Position numbers and translations under genes: made by a program. A DNA stretch of 64,000 bases, from positions 434,001 to 498,000 of the forward strand of contig JAHDVF020001365.1 of NCBI GenBank assembly GCA_022606425.2, read 5' to 3'. The DNA is from Lepidostoma basale (taxonomy: Eukaryota; Arthropoda; Insecta; Trichoptera; Lepidostomatidae). Below, piece by piece: positions 32,233 to 41,923 of this stretch (its first letter is position 1; every line of letters starts with the position of its first letter). Below the pieces are notes generated by a model that searched no databases, had not been told where the DNA came from, and was given only the letters and a program-made list of their open reading frames with translations.

Positions 32233-32454
32233 AACTGTGTGCTTACCTGTGTATTGCCCGTTTTCTACTTAATTTTTTCCCCTAGTTTGTGATTTTGTCA
32301 TGTTTTTTTTTTCGCGATTTTTTAACATGTTTTTTTCACGATTTTTCAGGGTTTTTTGTCATGATGTTTCATGAATTTTGATCTTGTTTTTTTATTTATT
32401 TTTTTAAATTCATGGGTTTTTATTTTGTTTCGTTTTCATGATTATTTTTGTGTA

Positions 32455-32650
32455 CTCAATTACTGTAAACAATTAGTTTTAAGCTATTATATTGATTCTC
32501 ATGGCATGTGGTAGGTAGTTAATCTATTCCCATTTTATTGTCACCAGACCACAGATAATGTGAAAATAAAACTGCTATCGCCCGGAATCGAACCCGGGAC
32601 CCTTGATGTGGCAGTCATAACTCTTGCCACTTAGCCACGAAGGTCGTCAT
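32455..32650 (-). repeat. SINE1 (reverse)
   Basis: The minus strand contains a tRNA-like head (GGCTAAGTGGCAAGAG), B box GGTTCGATTCCGGGCG, then the SINE1 body to GTTTACAGTAATTGAGTACA. It is preceded by a T-rich tract (32280-32440). Confidence 0.75.
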
Positions 32651-32677
32651 GTATATACTATTTTTATTTATTTCCAG

Positions 32678-32807
32678 TCTACTTAATGGACGGCTATACC
32701 AAAGGATTCAATACTTCTTGTATGGCTTATGAGGATCTGCCTTCAAGGTCATCTGCATATCCAACTGTCTGGCATCTTTGAAAGCATATATCGGAGTTAT
32801 AATTTTG
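32678..32807 (+). other. Candidate exon-like block
   Basis: A 130-bp block with lower AT content lies between TTTATTTATTTCCAG and GGTAAGTTTTTTT, which resemble 3' and 5' splice sites. No plus frame is open throughout: one frame has a single stop. The minus strand has a 34-codon frame (ITPIYAFKDARQLDMQMTLKADPHKPYKKY). It could be a decayed exon, a retroelement scrap or chance. Confidence 0.2.
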
Positions 32808-32809
32808 GT

Positions 32810-33270
32810 AAGTTTTTTTTTATGATTATTTTAACACTTTATTGTTGCATTTCTTTTTATTCTTTGTTTAATTCTTATATTTATTTGTAACTTAGTATGG
32901 TATTGAGTTTTTAACTCCAACAGAGAATTCAATGCCAAATCATAGAATACTGAATTGAAATGTATTTTTTAATTGGGAACTTCTACAAAAATCAATATAA
33001 AGCGATTTAGAATTAAAAAGATTAAGAAGAAAAAGTACATATGCTCATTAATTTATTTAACACAATAGGAAGTACGTAAAAAAAATGAGAATATATTATA
33101 AAATCTTCTTTTTTTCACAGAAAATCTCAAACTTCATTTTTATTGTTAAATTACAATCGCAGCCTGACATTAAAAGGTTGGCAAGCAAAATGAGAGTGAT
33201 GACGTCACGAAATATTTAATATACGAATTACTCCGCCAGTATTATATATATGGTAGTAGCAAAAATTGAT
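32810..33270. other. No feature recognised
   Basis: AT-rich spacer. Confidence 0.35.
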
Positions 33271-33670
33271 AAGATTTTGAAGTTCTTGCTATAGTTGAAT
33301 TGTTCTTAGTGCATAATTACAGATATTTAAAAGAACAGTGGATACGTGGATTATAAATTAAATAAACACAAAACTCCAGACCGCCTAGCTGACAACATTT
33401 GCACCATCCAAAATAATATTATGTGTTATATTATATTTATTTTATATCATTATATTTAATATTATTTGTTTAAGATTTATTTTGTGAAAGTTGGTCGATC
33501 GAAGTGTGCGCGGTAGATGCCTATTGGTGGCGATGATTTTCGCAACCCATCACACAAAGGGACGAAAAGAGAAGGATGGAGTGCCGCATCGGTTCAAGTG
33601 TGGCAGTCCATTCTATCTGCCTACCCCTTCGAAAAGATCGCATGATGGTTAGTTATAATAATTAGTTAGT
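33271..33670 (+). mobile_element. S retroposon, 5'-truncated
   Basis: It starts at TTTTGAAGTTCTTGCTATAG, with one GTGGATACGTGGA unit. The long hairpin is damaged on its 3' side (CACACAAAGGGACG), and the 3' end is degenerate (CCCCTTCGAAAAG) before TTAG. Confidence 0.78.
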
Positions 33671-33994
33671 AGTACAATTACTAAAGACTTCGAATATTTG
33701 TGACAAATGGTTCACAGATGCCAGAATCGTTATGTATTCAGGAGAAAAATGAGTAATAAAATATTTATAGGCCAACCGTACTGGTACTGTCATACCACCG
33801 GAGAGGTGTCCAGCAGAATTTATACTGGATTCTTTCTGGACTTTTAAGCCAGTGAACTTCTTTTAGATTATTTGTTATGCGGGTATGCGGGACTTTTTTG
33901 GATTATCTTTAACGAGTCATGCGTCCACATTAATTTTCTTCGTATTTTAACAGATCTTTAAATAATCTGCATCACAGAAATCTATTGGTCTCTG
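33671..33994. other. No feature recognised
   Basis: Spacer without supported gene or repeat. Confidence 0.35.
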
Positions 33995-34263
33995 GACCAT
34001 GGCAGGCGAAAAGCTAATTAGAGAACAAATCGCTAGACACAAATGGCAGTGGATCGGTCACACTCTGAGACGGAACCCAGCCTGCATTGCTCAGAGCGCA
34101 CTAGACTTAGAGCTACCTGGAGAAGAGCCCTGCAGGACGAGGTTAAAGCAGCAGGCCTCATTAGGGATGATGTTAGGCATCAGGCATGCGATAGAGTCGA
34201 GTGAAGAAGGTTTCGTGAGGTTTTATGCACCAAGGAGGTGTAACAGGAGAAAAAGAAGAAGTA
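33995..34263 (+). pseudogene. L-K LINE C-terminus
   Basis: EKLIREQIARHKWQWIGHTLRRNPACIAQSALDLEL, then after a frameshift RATWRRALQDEVKAAGLIRDD...ACDRVEW. This is the KWxWIGHTLR type of LINE terminus, with a short GAA-rich end. Confidence 0.75.
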
Positions 34264-34621
34264 TAAGATCACAGAAATAATGTCTTCTGGGATGATGAGG
34301 TCAAGCTGTCCCTTTATCTCTTGCGGTGGTGTCCGGTGGGGATTTCGTTGTCGGTTGTATAAACGAGTCTGTCACTATTCATTCTGGCTACATGGTCCCT
34401 CCAATATCTTCTTATAGATCCACCGAACGATATTCTATAATATATTTCGCGAGTTTTTCTTATGTATATACGTACATTACAGACACGATCCCTTAGAGTT
34501 TTTTCAGAAATTGGTCTAAGGACCTTCGACAGTTAGCACACCCTTGGTTCGTATGTCGGTCCGCATATCTACAGCATACGTCATGATAGATTGCACGCAT
34601 GTCTTATAAATTCTGACCTTG
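34264..34621 (-). pseudogene. L-D LINE, split by the hAT-like element
   Basis: The minus strand carries the L-D C-terminal region (RYWRDHVARMN, YTTDNEIPTG-like). The L-D sequence continues beyond the hAT-like element at 35391-35420 (CTGTCAATACGCATGTGCTT), so it was present before that insertion. Confidence 0.75.
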
Positions 34622-34721
34622 CTGTCAAATCAGTGGCGGTACTCCCATAGAAGCCCAGAAGCCCGGCTTGCGTAAGAAATTTTGAATCAAAACTCCCAAA
34701 TCTAAGTAAACGTGTCTCTGC

Positions 34722-34813
34722 CTAGACCAACAACCCACCTAATCACCTTCCAACAATGTTTCCATCAGACGTAAGAAGAATAGCCACAAGAGCTGAATCT
34801 CTGTAAGCCAGAA
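34722..34813 (+). repeat. Jockey LINE 3' end fragment
   Basis: Only the last ~90 bp of the jockey element at 25.1-27.8 kb (AACCCACCTAATCACCTTCC to CTGTAAGCCAGAA), lying inside the hAT-like element. Confidence 0.75.
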
Positions 34814-34842
34814 AAGGTTTTGATTCAAAATTACTTACGCAA

Positions 34843-35344
34843 TGGAGTTCTGGTCCCAACCCTTATGTATAGAAGCGAAGCATGGAACTGACAGAATAAA
34901 GATGAGAGCAGAATAAAAGCGGTAGAAATGAGGTCCCTAAGACGTATATGTGGTAGAACGATGTACGACAGAATCTCAAATGCTGATATTAGGAAGGAAT
35001 GTAGAGCAAAATAAGGTATTATGAACAAAATTATGAAAGGATCGCTGCGTTGGTTCGGACATATGGAGCGCATGATTGAAGATAGAATGGTTAAAAAAGT
35101 AGACGTTAACGATGTAAATGGAGTAAGTAGTTGAGTTAGACCGAGGAAAACATGGCATGACCAAATTAATCAAATATTAAAGGTTGGTCATGTCAGAAGC
35201 CGGAAGAATCGATGTGCGTGTATGACTCGATGTATGAATGTGAAGGAAGCTAGAGAGGAATGTCAGGATAGAGTAGTGTGGCGGTCCATTCTCTCGGCCT
35301 ACCCCTGCGGAGTAACGGCGTGATGGTTTGTTGTTGTTGTTGTT
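34843..35344 (+). mobile_element. L-C LINE insertion with 9-bp duplication
   Basis: 5'-truncated L-C from TGGAGTTCTGGTCCCAACCC to the 3' hairpin and a TTG tail, inserted in the right arm of the hAT-like element. CTTACGCAA is duplicated at 34834-34842 and 35345-35353. Coding pieces include NAVEMRSLRRICGRTMYDRISNADIRKEC-like and SLRWFGHMERMIEDRMVKK segments with stops. Confidence 0.85.
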
Positions 35345-35420
35345 CTTACGCAAGTCGGGCTTCTGGGCTTCTATGGGAGTACCGCCACTTCTGTCAATAC
35401 GCATGTGCTTGTTGCTTCCA

Positions 35421-35877
35421 GACCAAAATTTTCAGACATTCAACATTCAAATTCGCAATTATTTAACATTATACAAAAGTTTTAATCAGACGTAGAAGTA
35501 TTCACTTACAAAATTTAATGTATGTTTCAGAGAATCGGCGGTGCAAAAGACAAACATGAAAACTTAAATACGTAAATCACGTTTATGTCTCGTTTGTATT
35601 TAAGAAGATATTTAGGCAGCTGTAAACAAAATTAATAAAACTGGCTATTTGCCGAACGAGTACCTGCCCGGGTACCTACTTGGCAAATTGTGTGATTTAT
35701 GCGAGTAATACTTTAATACCAAGTTAGGAGGGTCGGAGTATAATATTTATGTGAACGCAAATTTAAGGGCGAATCATTTGATGTATGAAATATGTTGGTA
35801 CCTACTCAAATAATATGAGGCATTGTTCGTATAAATTTACACATATTATTGTTAACAAAATAAGTGAAGGTCTTCTT
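35421..35877. other. No gene; one imperfect hairpin
   Basis: An imperfect inverted repeat at 35650-35688 (TTGCCGAACGAGTACC facing GGTACCTACTTGGCAA) is the only structure seen. Confidence 0.35.
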
Positions 35878-35985
35878 TTAGTAATTGATTAATTTGGTCA
35901 TGTCATGCTTTTCTTAGTTTTCCATGGCTTCTCTTATTTTACAACATTACAGTTTTTCTCTCGTTCATTCTATATGTTCATCTGG
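35878..35985 (-). repeat. L-B LINE debris
   Basis: TTTTAGTAATTGATTAATTT and the following GGTCATG-CATG-TTTTCTTAG stretch match the L-B 3' coding region at low identity. Confidence 0.5.
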
Positions 35986-35989
35986 TATG

Positions 35990-36655
35990 TCTAACTAACT
36001 AAGAGTAGAGTACTCTCAAGAGGTAGGCAGAAAGAATGGACTGCCACTTCTTTCTGACATATTTCTCTCGATTCCTCAATATAACATCGTGTCATGCACG
36101 CGCATCGATTTCTTTTATTTATTTGATATTATTTGATTTATATGATTGTGCCACGTTTTCCTCGGTCTTCCTCTATTTCTAGTACCATTTACATCGTTAA
36201 CATATATTTTTGTACCATTCTTTCCACAATTCATTCTTTCCATGTGTTCAAACCATCTTAATGATCCTTTCATTATTTTGTTCATAACACCGTCATTCGC
36301 ACCGCATTCACTTCTTATATTTTCATACGACGCTCTATCATATACAGAGTATCCACACATTCGTCTAAGAGATCTCATTTCTTCCGCATTTATTCTACTT
36401 CCATCCTTCTTTTGCCAGTTCCATGCTTCGCTTCCAAACATAAGGGTCGGTAGAAGAACACCATTGTGCACTGCCATTCTAACTTTTTTGGATAGGTTTT
36501 TGTTTGCGATGACAACTTTAAGTGCACCATTCACTCTGTTGCCTGCCTCAACCCTTCTTTCAATATCCCTCTCCAATTTTTGCGTTCCTCTCCCTCACAT
36601 CCTTTGTAAACATACTACCTAAATACACGAACTCATCTACTTGCTCCAAATTAAG
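35990..36655 (-). pseudogene. L-A LINE 3' part
   Basis: The minus frame 36576-36115 (153 aa) encodes ERDIERRVEAGNRVNGALKVVIANKNLSKK, LPTLMFGSEAWNWQKKDGSRIN, LRRMCGYSVYDRASYENI, RWFEHMERMN and NRGRPRKTWHNHINQI. The 3' end lacks the hairpin (CTCTCAAGAGGTAGG) and has only a short CTAACTAACT tail. Confidence 0.85.
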
Positions 36656-37080
36656 ACAATAAGTTTCCAAAAAGAGTTTTACATCTCACTAAGCTACGAA
36701 ATTCAAATTTAGAACATAAAAATAATCGCGTATGAAAAAATGAATGTCGCCTTGCATACATTTTCATAAATGCATCTATTTAAGCAGAGTACATACAAAT
36801 AAGTGGTGTCTGGTTGCGCGCACTAAGGTTGAAAATCTCTTGCGCCGATACGCGACAAAGGATTCGTTTCCCGACCAAGTACTTGCAAATGTATTTTGAA
36901 TAAATGAATGCTGGCACACGATTTTAGACTTTACTGCTGAATTCGAATTGCTGTAAAATAGTCCCTAAGGACTCCATATATTTACAGGATGGGGCCATAC
37001 GAATCGAACAGTTGGTTATATAAAAATGTCGACTATTTAAAATATTATAAAAAATATTACATATTTTTTGATTCTGACTT
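36656..37080. other. No feature recognised
   Basis: Spacer without supported gene or repeat. Confidence 0.35.
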
Positions 37081-37755
37081 ACTAACCATCACGCCCTTTC
37101 CCCAGAGAGAAAGTCATTTATTAAGAACAGGTAAAACATAATTACATAATACCAGGAACGCATAAGAGATGGTTTGACTCTAGGAATACAAGATACTCTC
37201 TACATTCAAGAATTATTTGTCTTCTGAACGTACTTTCACGAATATGAAAGACATCGATCTCCGAAGCGATTATGTTCAGCAGTTTGATAACTCTCCCCAA
37301 CTGCATCGCCAGAGGCAGGTTGGTACTGCATGAATGGAGATAAAACAGTCTGTGCTGACGCTGTCGAAGATAACCATCCGGAACAGAAAGCTGGATACCC
37401 TCCAAGAATTTCCTGATAAGTCTGAAGAAATGGGTAAATGTAAAACCATCTCTCCTTATCTGTAGACTATTCTTTTCGACATTCACAAACTGTGACACGC
37501 ACGCTCGTCAATTGTTCCTACTTCAAACATGCCACCTTTCTGTAATTTGGTAATTTGGTCATGCTTTCCATTCTTGGCCTTTCTCGACTTATTTTTCCAT
37601 TTACTATTGAATATTTCATTTTAACCAATATTCTCTCATCTATTCGTTCCATTCATCCAAACCATGTTAATGACCCTTTCTTAATTTTATATTCCTTACT
37701 TACGTATTCATTAGGTATTCTATCGTACGTTATTTTTTGCACATATTCTAAGTGA
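37081..37755 (-). mobile_element. LINE 3' part interrupted by L-G
   Basis: The outer element is an L-B/L-C-like reverse copy: its 3' end (CTAACCATCACGCCCTTTCC) is at 37081-37110 and its coding debris at 37476-37755. The middle 365 bp are a reverse L-G C-terminus, which therefore inserted later. Confidence 0.65.
37111..37475 (-). pseudogene. L-G jockey-like C-terminus
   Basis: The minus strand encodes FRLIRKFLEGIQLSVPDGYLRQRQHRLFYLHSCSTNLPLAMQLGRVIKLLNIIASEIDVFHIRESTFRRQI, the same terminal domain as at 62.3 kb, followed by a 3' UTR. Truncated at its 5' end. Confidence 0.8.
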
Positions 37756-37940
37756 TAGGTTTTTGTTTGCTATGACAACTTTAAGTGCACCATTCACTTT
37801 GTTGCCTGCCCCAATCCTTCTTTCAATATCTCTCTCCACTCGCCCATCTGTATGAAAGCGAAGCATGGAAATGGCAAAGTAGAATAACTCCAGTAGAAAT
37901 GAGATCTCTTAGATGAATGTGTGAATACTATGTGTATACT
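37756..37940. repeat. L-A LINE head-to-head inversion
   Basis: Minus-strand L-A (37756-37849) switches at once to plus-strand L-A (37850-37940), and the plus part corresponds to the adjacent region of the element. This is typical of 5' inversion during LINE integration. Confidence 0.6.
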
Positions 37941-38407
37941 TCCATACAAAAGTCTGTTCTGACAGTATTTTGAATACAATGGTTTAAGAGACAGGCTTTA
38001 TTCATTATTTTTTTCCCAATTGATAAATTATAGCCCAAATAAAATAAGAGATATTTCAAGTCATGTTTTGAAAAGGTTAACGAGTTATGTTGGTCGTAAC
38101 ACTTTCGGACATATGCACTACGTGTGTTCAAATATTTTAATAGCGGACTGTACAATGTACCCATAAAAGGGTTTATTTCCCTTAACCAAATAGGGTTGTG
38201 CAATCTAATTCTGAAAAGGTAAATGAAATCAAGTTTTCATAAAACTGTATATAATGGGAAACTAGTAACCGAAAGGTGTTCTTACAATCTGTATGAAAAC
38301 TATTTCAGCTCCTGTAGTTTATTATTTTGACAATAAAATTTAAAAAAAAAATTTCGACACTCTTGATAAAAATGTAACACTAATGTTTTTATTTCTGGAA
38401 AATATTA

Positions 38408-38450
38408 TAAACGATGTTGAAGATGTAAACCTTTCGAAACATGTCGAGAA
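38408..38450 (+). ncRNA. Degenerate hammerhead-like motif
   Basis: UUGAAGA, a poor stem II, GAAA, CAUG, UC, GAGA. The core is altered and stem I does not pair. Confidence 0.3.
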
Positions 38451-38499
38451 AAATAAACTTTAAAGTAGAAAAAACAGTGTTTTAATTCTAAATTAACTA

Positions 38500-38660
38500 C
38501 CGAATGCACGAACTAAGACAGGACAATCAAGGATATTGAACAATGGACTGAAACTTTACAATGAACTACCAAAAGACACAAGGAATCTCACTACAACTCA
38601 ATATAAAACATATCTGAAACAATACATAATTAATAGTAAGATCTTAAAATGTAACCATAT
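38500..38660 (+). pseudogene. LINE C-terminal fragment
   Basis: The open segment RTKTGQSRILNNGLKLYNELPKDTRNLTTTQYKTYLKQYIINSKI fits the LKxYNxLP...FKxxLKxYL ending of jockey/CR1-type LINEs. Confidence 0.65.
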
Positions 38661-38724
38661 TACCCAATTGTTTTTTTTTTAAATTAATTAAATAAAAATT
38701 TAAAAAAAAACTAAGTAACCATAC

Positions 38725-38870
38725 AAAGAGTATCCACCCATTCGTCTGAAAGATCTTATTTCTGCTGCATTTATTCTACTTTCATCCTTCTTTTGCCAGT
38801 TCCATGCCTCGCTTCCATACATTAGGGTCGGTAGAAGAACACCATTGTGCACTGCCATTCTAGCATACAT
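38725..38870 (-). repeat. L-A LINE fragment
   Basis: Internal L-A piece (GVLLPTLMYGSEAWNWQKKD to RMGGYSLY) without 3' end. It is followed by three to four copies of a ~21-bp unit AGCATACATTTATTTAAAAA up to 38925. Confidence 0.7.
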
Positions 38871-38927
38871 TTATTTAAAAAGCATACATTTGTTTAAAAA
38901 GCATACATTTATTTAAAAAGCATATTA

Positions 38928-39150
38928 TTTTAAATAATTATATAAATAAAATAACTTTGTATTTAACCACGGTAGGGTTATTATATTGATGCCAACTAGT
39001 TTCGCTTGGACCCAAGCTTCATCAGGGCAGTATAATAAGTTATTATACTGCCCTGATGAAGCTTGGGTCCAAGCAAAACTAGTTGGCATCAATATAATAA
39101 CCCTACCGTGGTTAAATACAAAGTTATTTTATTTATATAATTATTTAAAA
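38928..39150. repeat. 223-bp near-perfect palindrome with two H2 hammerheads
   Basis: Two ~111-bp arms meet at about 39039 with essentially no spacer, and I find one mismatch between them. Each arm encodes a hammerhead. The mismatch lies in the GAAA core (GAAA in the left arm, AAAA in the right) and looks like CpG decay. Confidence 0.85.
38980..39037 (-). ncRNA. Hammerhead ribozyme, canonical core (H2)
   Basis: The minus strand has stem I UGCC (with outer AUUAUA), CUGAUGA, stem II GCUUGG/CCAAGC, GAAA, self-complementary CUAG, UU, then GGCA (with outer UAUAAU) closing stem I. All core residues and both stems are intact. Confidence 0.8.
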
Positions 39151-39329
39151 TGTCTATCCACAAAGTGAGTGCTTTATATGAAGAACATATTATTTTATTT
39201 TAAAAAATCTTGCTGTAAACAACTTATTTGAAAAAAAAAAGGTTTAAGCAGAACACTATGACACCGACTGTTTAATTTGGAACACTGTTTTAATATCACA
39301 CTTTATTTACTCGTATTTAATTTCCATGA
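39151..39329. other. No feature recognised
   Basis: AT-rich spacer between two inverted-repeat elements. Confidence 0.3.
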
Positions 39330-39445
39330 AATTGTGGCGATAACTGTTTCGCATACCAATTTGGCATCATTAGATGTTAAAAACAAGTTGTTTGTATCAC
39401 CTGATGATGCCTAAAATGGTTTGCAAGAACAGCTGTCGAGCGAAT
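39330..39445. repeat. H6 foldback, decayed hammerheads
   Basis: The minus strand at 39345-39388 reads CUAAUGA, UGCC..GGUAUGC, GAAA, CAGUUAUC. The plus strand at 39399-39440 reads CUGAUGA, UGCC..GGUUUGC, AGAAC, CAGCUGUC. The two inverted copies complement each other's lost core bases. Confidence 0.5.
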
Positions 39446-39559
39446 TTTGCCAATTATAAATAAATAGATTATGATATTATAATAGTTGATAATATTGAAG
39501 TGTCATAGGTTTTTGACCAAAACAATGGATTATCGATTCTTTTAATTTTTTTATTGATA

Positions 39560-39705
39560 CTGACGAAGTTTCCTTAATTTAACGTCACTATCCTCATACT
39601 CAATACTAACATGGAGGCTATTTCATGCCAACGGACCCGCAACGCTGAAAGCACGATTACAGAAATTTGCTTTATTGACTCTGACTGGAATTGTTAAGTC
39701 GTTTG
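39560..39705 (-). pseudogene. LINE C-terminal relic, source of the array
   Basis: Reverse copy of the 6.65-kb type relic (CGGACCCGCAACGCTGAAAG...). Its proximal part runs into the tandem array. Confidence 0.6.
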
Positions 39706-40166
39706 CATTTATTCGACACTGTATCATACCAGAGTATCCACTCATTCGTCTAGGAGATCTTAAATTAAAAATTAATCTATTTTAGGATAAAGACTTTATT
39801 AATTGGCGATGACCCGCAACGCTGAGATCACGATCATATAAACTAGCTTTGTTGGCTCTGACTGGAATTGTTAAGTTGTTTGCAATTATTCGACACTGTA
39901 TCATACACAGAGTATTCACACATTCGTCTAGGAGATCTTAAATCAAAAATTTATCTATTTTAGGATAAAGACTTTATTAATTGGCGATGACCCGCAACGC
40001 TGAGATCACGATCATATAAACTAGCTTTGTTGGCTCTGACTGGAATTGTTAAGTTTTTTGCATTTATTCGACACTGTATCATACCAGAGTATCCACTCAT
40101 TCGTCTAGGAGATCTTAAATTAAAAATTAATCTATTTTAGGATAAAGACTTTATTAATTGGCGATG
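39633..40166. repeat. Chimeric tandem array, ~178-bp unit
   Basis: ATTCGACACTGTATCATAC starts at 39711, 39888 and 40066, periods of 177 and 178 bp. Each unit joins a reverse LINE C-terminal piece (CGCAACGCTGA...CTGACTGGAATTGTTAAG), a reverse L-A piece (TTCGACACT...CGTCTAGGAGATCTTA) and the unmatched AGGATAAAGACTTTATTAAT. About three units are present, nearly identical. Confidence 0.85.
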
Positions 40167-40607
40167 ATAAGTACACAAGTATATAAACGCCGTTTCGTTT
40201 TGAGAAAATTAACCGTACAAAATGGCGAAAGTTTCCAAATCCGACGGCCATTGTCCCAAATGAATAGTGGCGTTAAACTTACGAGGGCCGGGCAGTTAAA
40301 AGTTAACTACGGCGTTATGGTGGCCGCGGACCGGGCGGGACTGCGGTTAAAACTTTTAAAATGAACTCCCCGCCCGACTAAACTAGACGTTTGTTCTTGA
40401 ACCACCCTGATCGTGACACGCTGTTTTTATTTGATGTTTTTTCAACTCTTCGAATTAACCCCTTGACGCCCAATTAAAATTAGTAGGCGTTCGTTTTTAT
40501 TTTATGCAAACAAATAACTATCACACGATATATATGTATAAAAAAAACGTAAATGTATGATAATCAAATGATTTTACTGAAATCTCTTGATGGAAGTTCA
40601 TTTTAAA
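40167..40607. other. No repeat recognised; GC-richer block
   Basis: Bases 40230-40400 are GC-rich for this window and include a 68-codon frame (40158-40364), but no domain, splice pattern or family match. Could be unique host DNA. Confidence 0.3.
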
Positions 40608-41067
40608 TAATAATTAAATAAAACGATGTTTTTTAACTACTTCCACTTTTGTCTTTATTTAGACAGCGACCGCTTTCGCCAGGCTCGCTGGCATCGACAG
40701 ACTGGTAACACTATTGTAAACTTAATCCTTTATATGCATACAGATCAGGGGTGGTAAACATGATTCTATACAAAAATAATCTTCAAATATTTATGTAAAT
40801 TTTTTTTCTGAATTTAACTATTGGTATTACAGGTATTAATACATGTAATACCAATAGTTAAATTCAGAAAAAAAAATTACATAAATATTTGAAGATTATT
40901 TTTGTATAGAATCATGTTTACCACCCCTGATCTGTATGCATATAAAGGATTAAGTTTACAATAGTGTTACCAGTCTGTCGATGCCAGCGAGCCTGGCGAA
41001 ACCGGTCGCTGTCTAAATAAACACAAAAGTGGAAGTAGTTAAAAAACATCGTTTTATTTAATTATTA
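40608..41067. repeat. 460-bp near-perfect palindrome of H4 elements
   Basis: The arms are ~224 bp with a spacer of about 12 bp around 40838. I find only about three differences between them. Each arm holds the variant hammerhead (minus 40674-40717, plus 40969-41013). The left copy has GAAAG before CGGUC, the right the usual GAAAC. Arms end in AATAAAACGATG / CATCGTTTTATT. Confidence 0.85.
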
Positions 41068-41133
41068 TGTAAATGTATGACTTTATTTCGTTGTCTATTT
41101 ATTTAAAATGATACTGGAGTGAAATTGTTTAGA

Positions 41134-41285
41134 GCAGTGGTCGGCAAACTATGGTTCTCGAGCGTACGGGACCTGATCAATTGATCCGAGGTTCCTGAGA
41201 AAAATAGAACGAATCAAAAATATCCTACATATTTCACCAGGTGTCATGAATAAAAAAACAATTATGGCGTTAATGCAACTACATA
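41134..41285 (+). repeat. Possible hAT-like end
   Basis: CAGTGGTCGGCAAACTATGG is a typical hAT-type terminus, but I cannot find its partner end or an 8-bp duplication. Confidence 0.35.
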
Positions 41286-41892
41286 CAGGGTATCCCAGAA
41301 GTCATCGTCAAACCGGAAACGTATGACAGTTATAAAAAAACGCAAAAAAGAGGGTGTTAATTTTCAATTTTTTTTTAATTGCTTATAATTGAGGGTATTA
41401 TTTGCAAACCCGGCAAACTCCACCAACAATCAAAAGTGAGATATGAATTGGGTCTTATTCATAAAACATTTGCACACAATTTTTATTGATTTTCAGTTTC
41501 AAATTCGGCTTCATTCTGAAGAATTTTGCTTATAAAATATAGGGTTTGTTGCAAACATGGCCACCTGCACTTGAGTGTTGCAAAGCTGGCAAACTCCAAA
41601 ATGAAATTCATTATTTTACTTTAATTATCAACATAATGATGATTATTTCATGGCTGATTACTTTTAAAATACTACCTGGTTGAGATGAAAAAATAAATAT
41701 CGTAAAAAGCGCATTTTATTAGCGTATCAGTTGTTTGCGATTTACTCAAAACATCTAATGATGGAGTTTGCCAGGTTTGCAAATAATACCTTCAATTTTG
41801 AAAATCCAAAACTTTGATTTTTTTGAGATTTTATTTACATTTTTCTCATAATAAGCATGACTTGCCTTGACGTCGATTTCTGGGACACCCTG
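41286..41892. mobile_element. TA-flanked MITE hosting a second MITE
   Basis: Ends CAGGGTATCCCAGAAGTC and its reverse (GACTTC-type, GTCGATTTCTGGGACACCCTG), flanked by TA at 41284-41285 and 41893-41894. A 201-bp relative lies just downstream. The extra length is due to the nested element at 41391-41790. Confidence 0.7.
41391..41790. mobile_element. Nested MITE
   Basis: TIRs of ~35 bp with few mismatches: ATTGAGGGTATTATTTGC... mirrored by GCAAATAATACCTTCAAT. No ORF. It lies within the CAGGGT-type MITE. Confidence 0.7.
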
Positions 41893-41923
41893 TATATAAG
41901 TGAATTAAGTTTGAGAAAAAATA

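Larger units (their letters stand above)
34631..35390. mobile_element. hAT-like element carrying later insertions
   Basis: Termini CAGTGGCGGTACTCCCATAG and its reverse (ending CCGCCACTT) extend inverted for at least 45 bp, and inner arms (GCGTAAG-AATTTTGAATCAAAAC and its reverse near 34815-34840) belong to the same long TIR. The flanks read CTGTCAAAT (34622-34630) and CTGTCAAT (35391-35398), an 8-bp-type duplication as for hAT. There is no transposase. It contains a jockey 3' end and an L-C copy. Confidence 0.75.

Noticed and set aside
38862..38925. CRISPR-like short tandem units
   Set aside because: Contiguous AT-rich ~21-bp tandem repeats with no spacers, in an arthropod-type genome.
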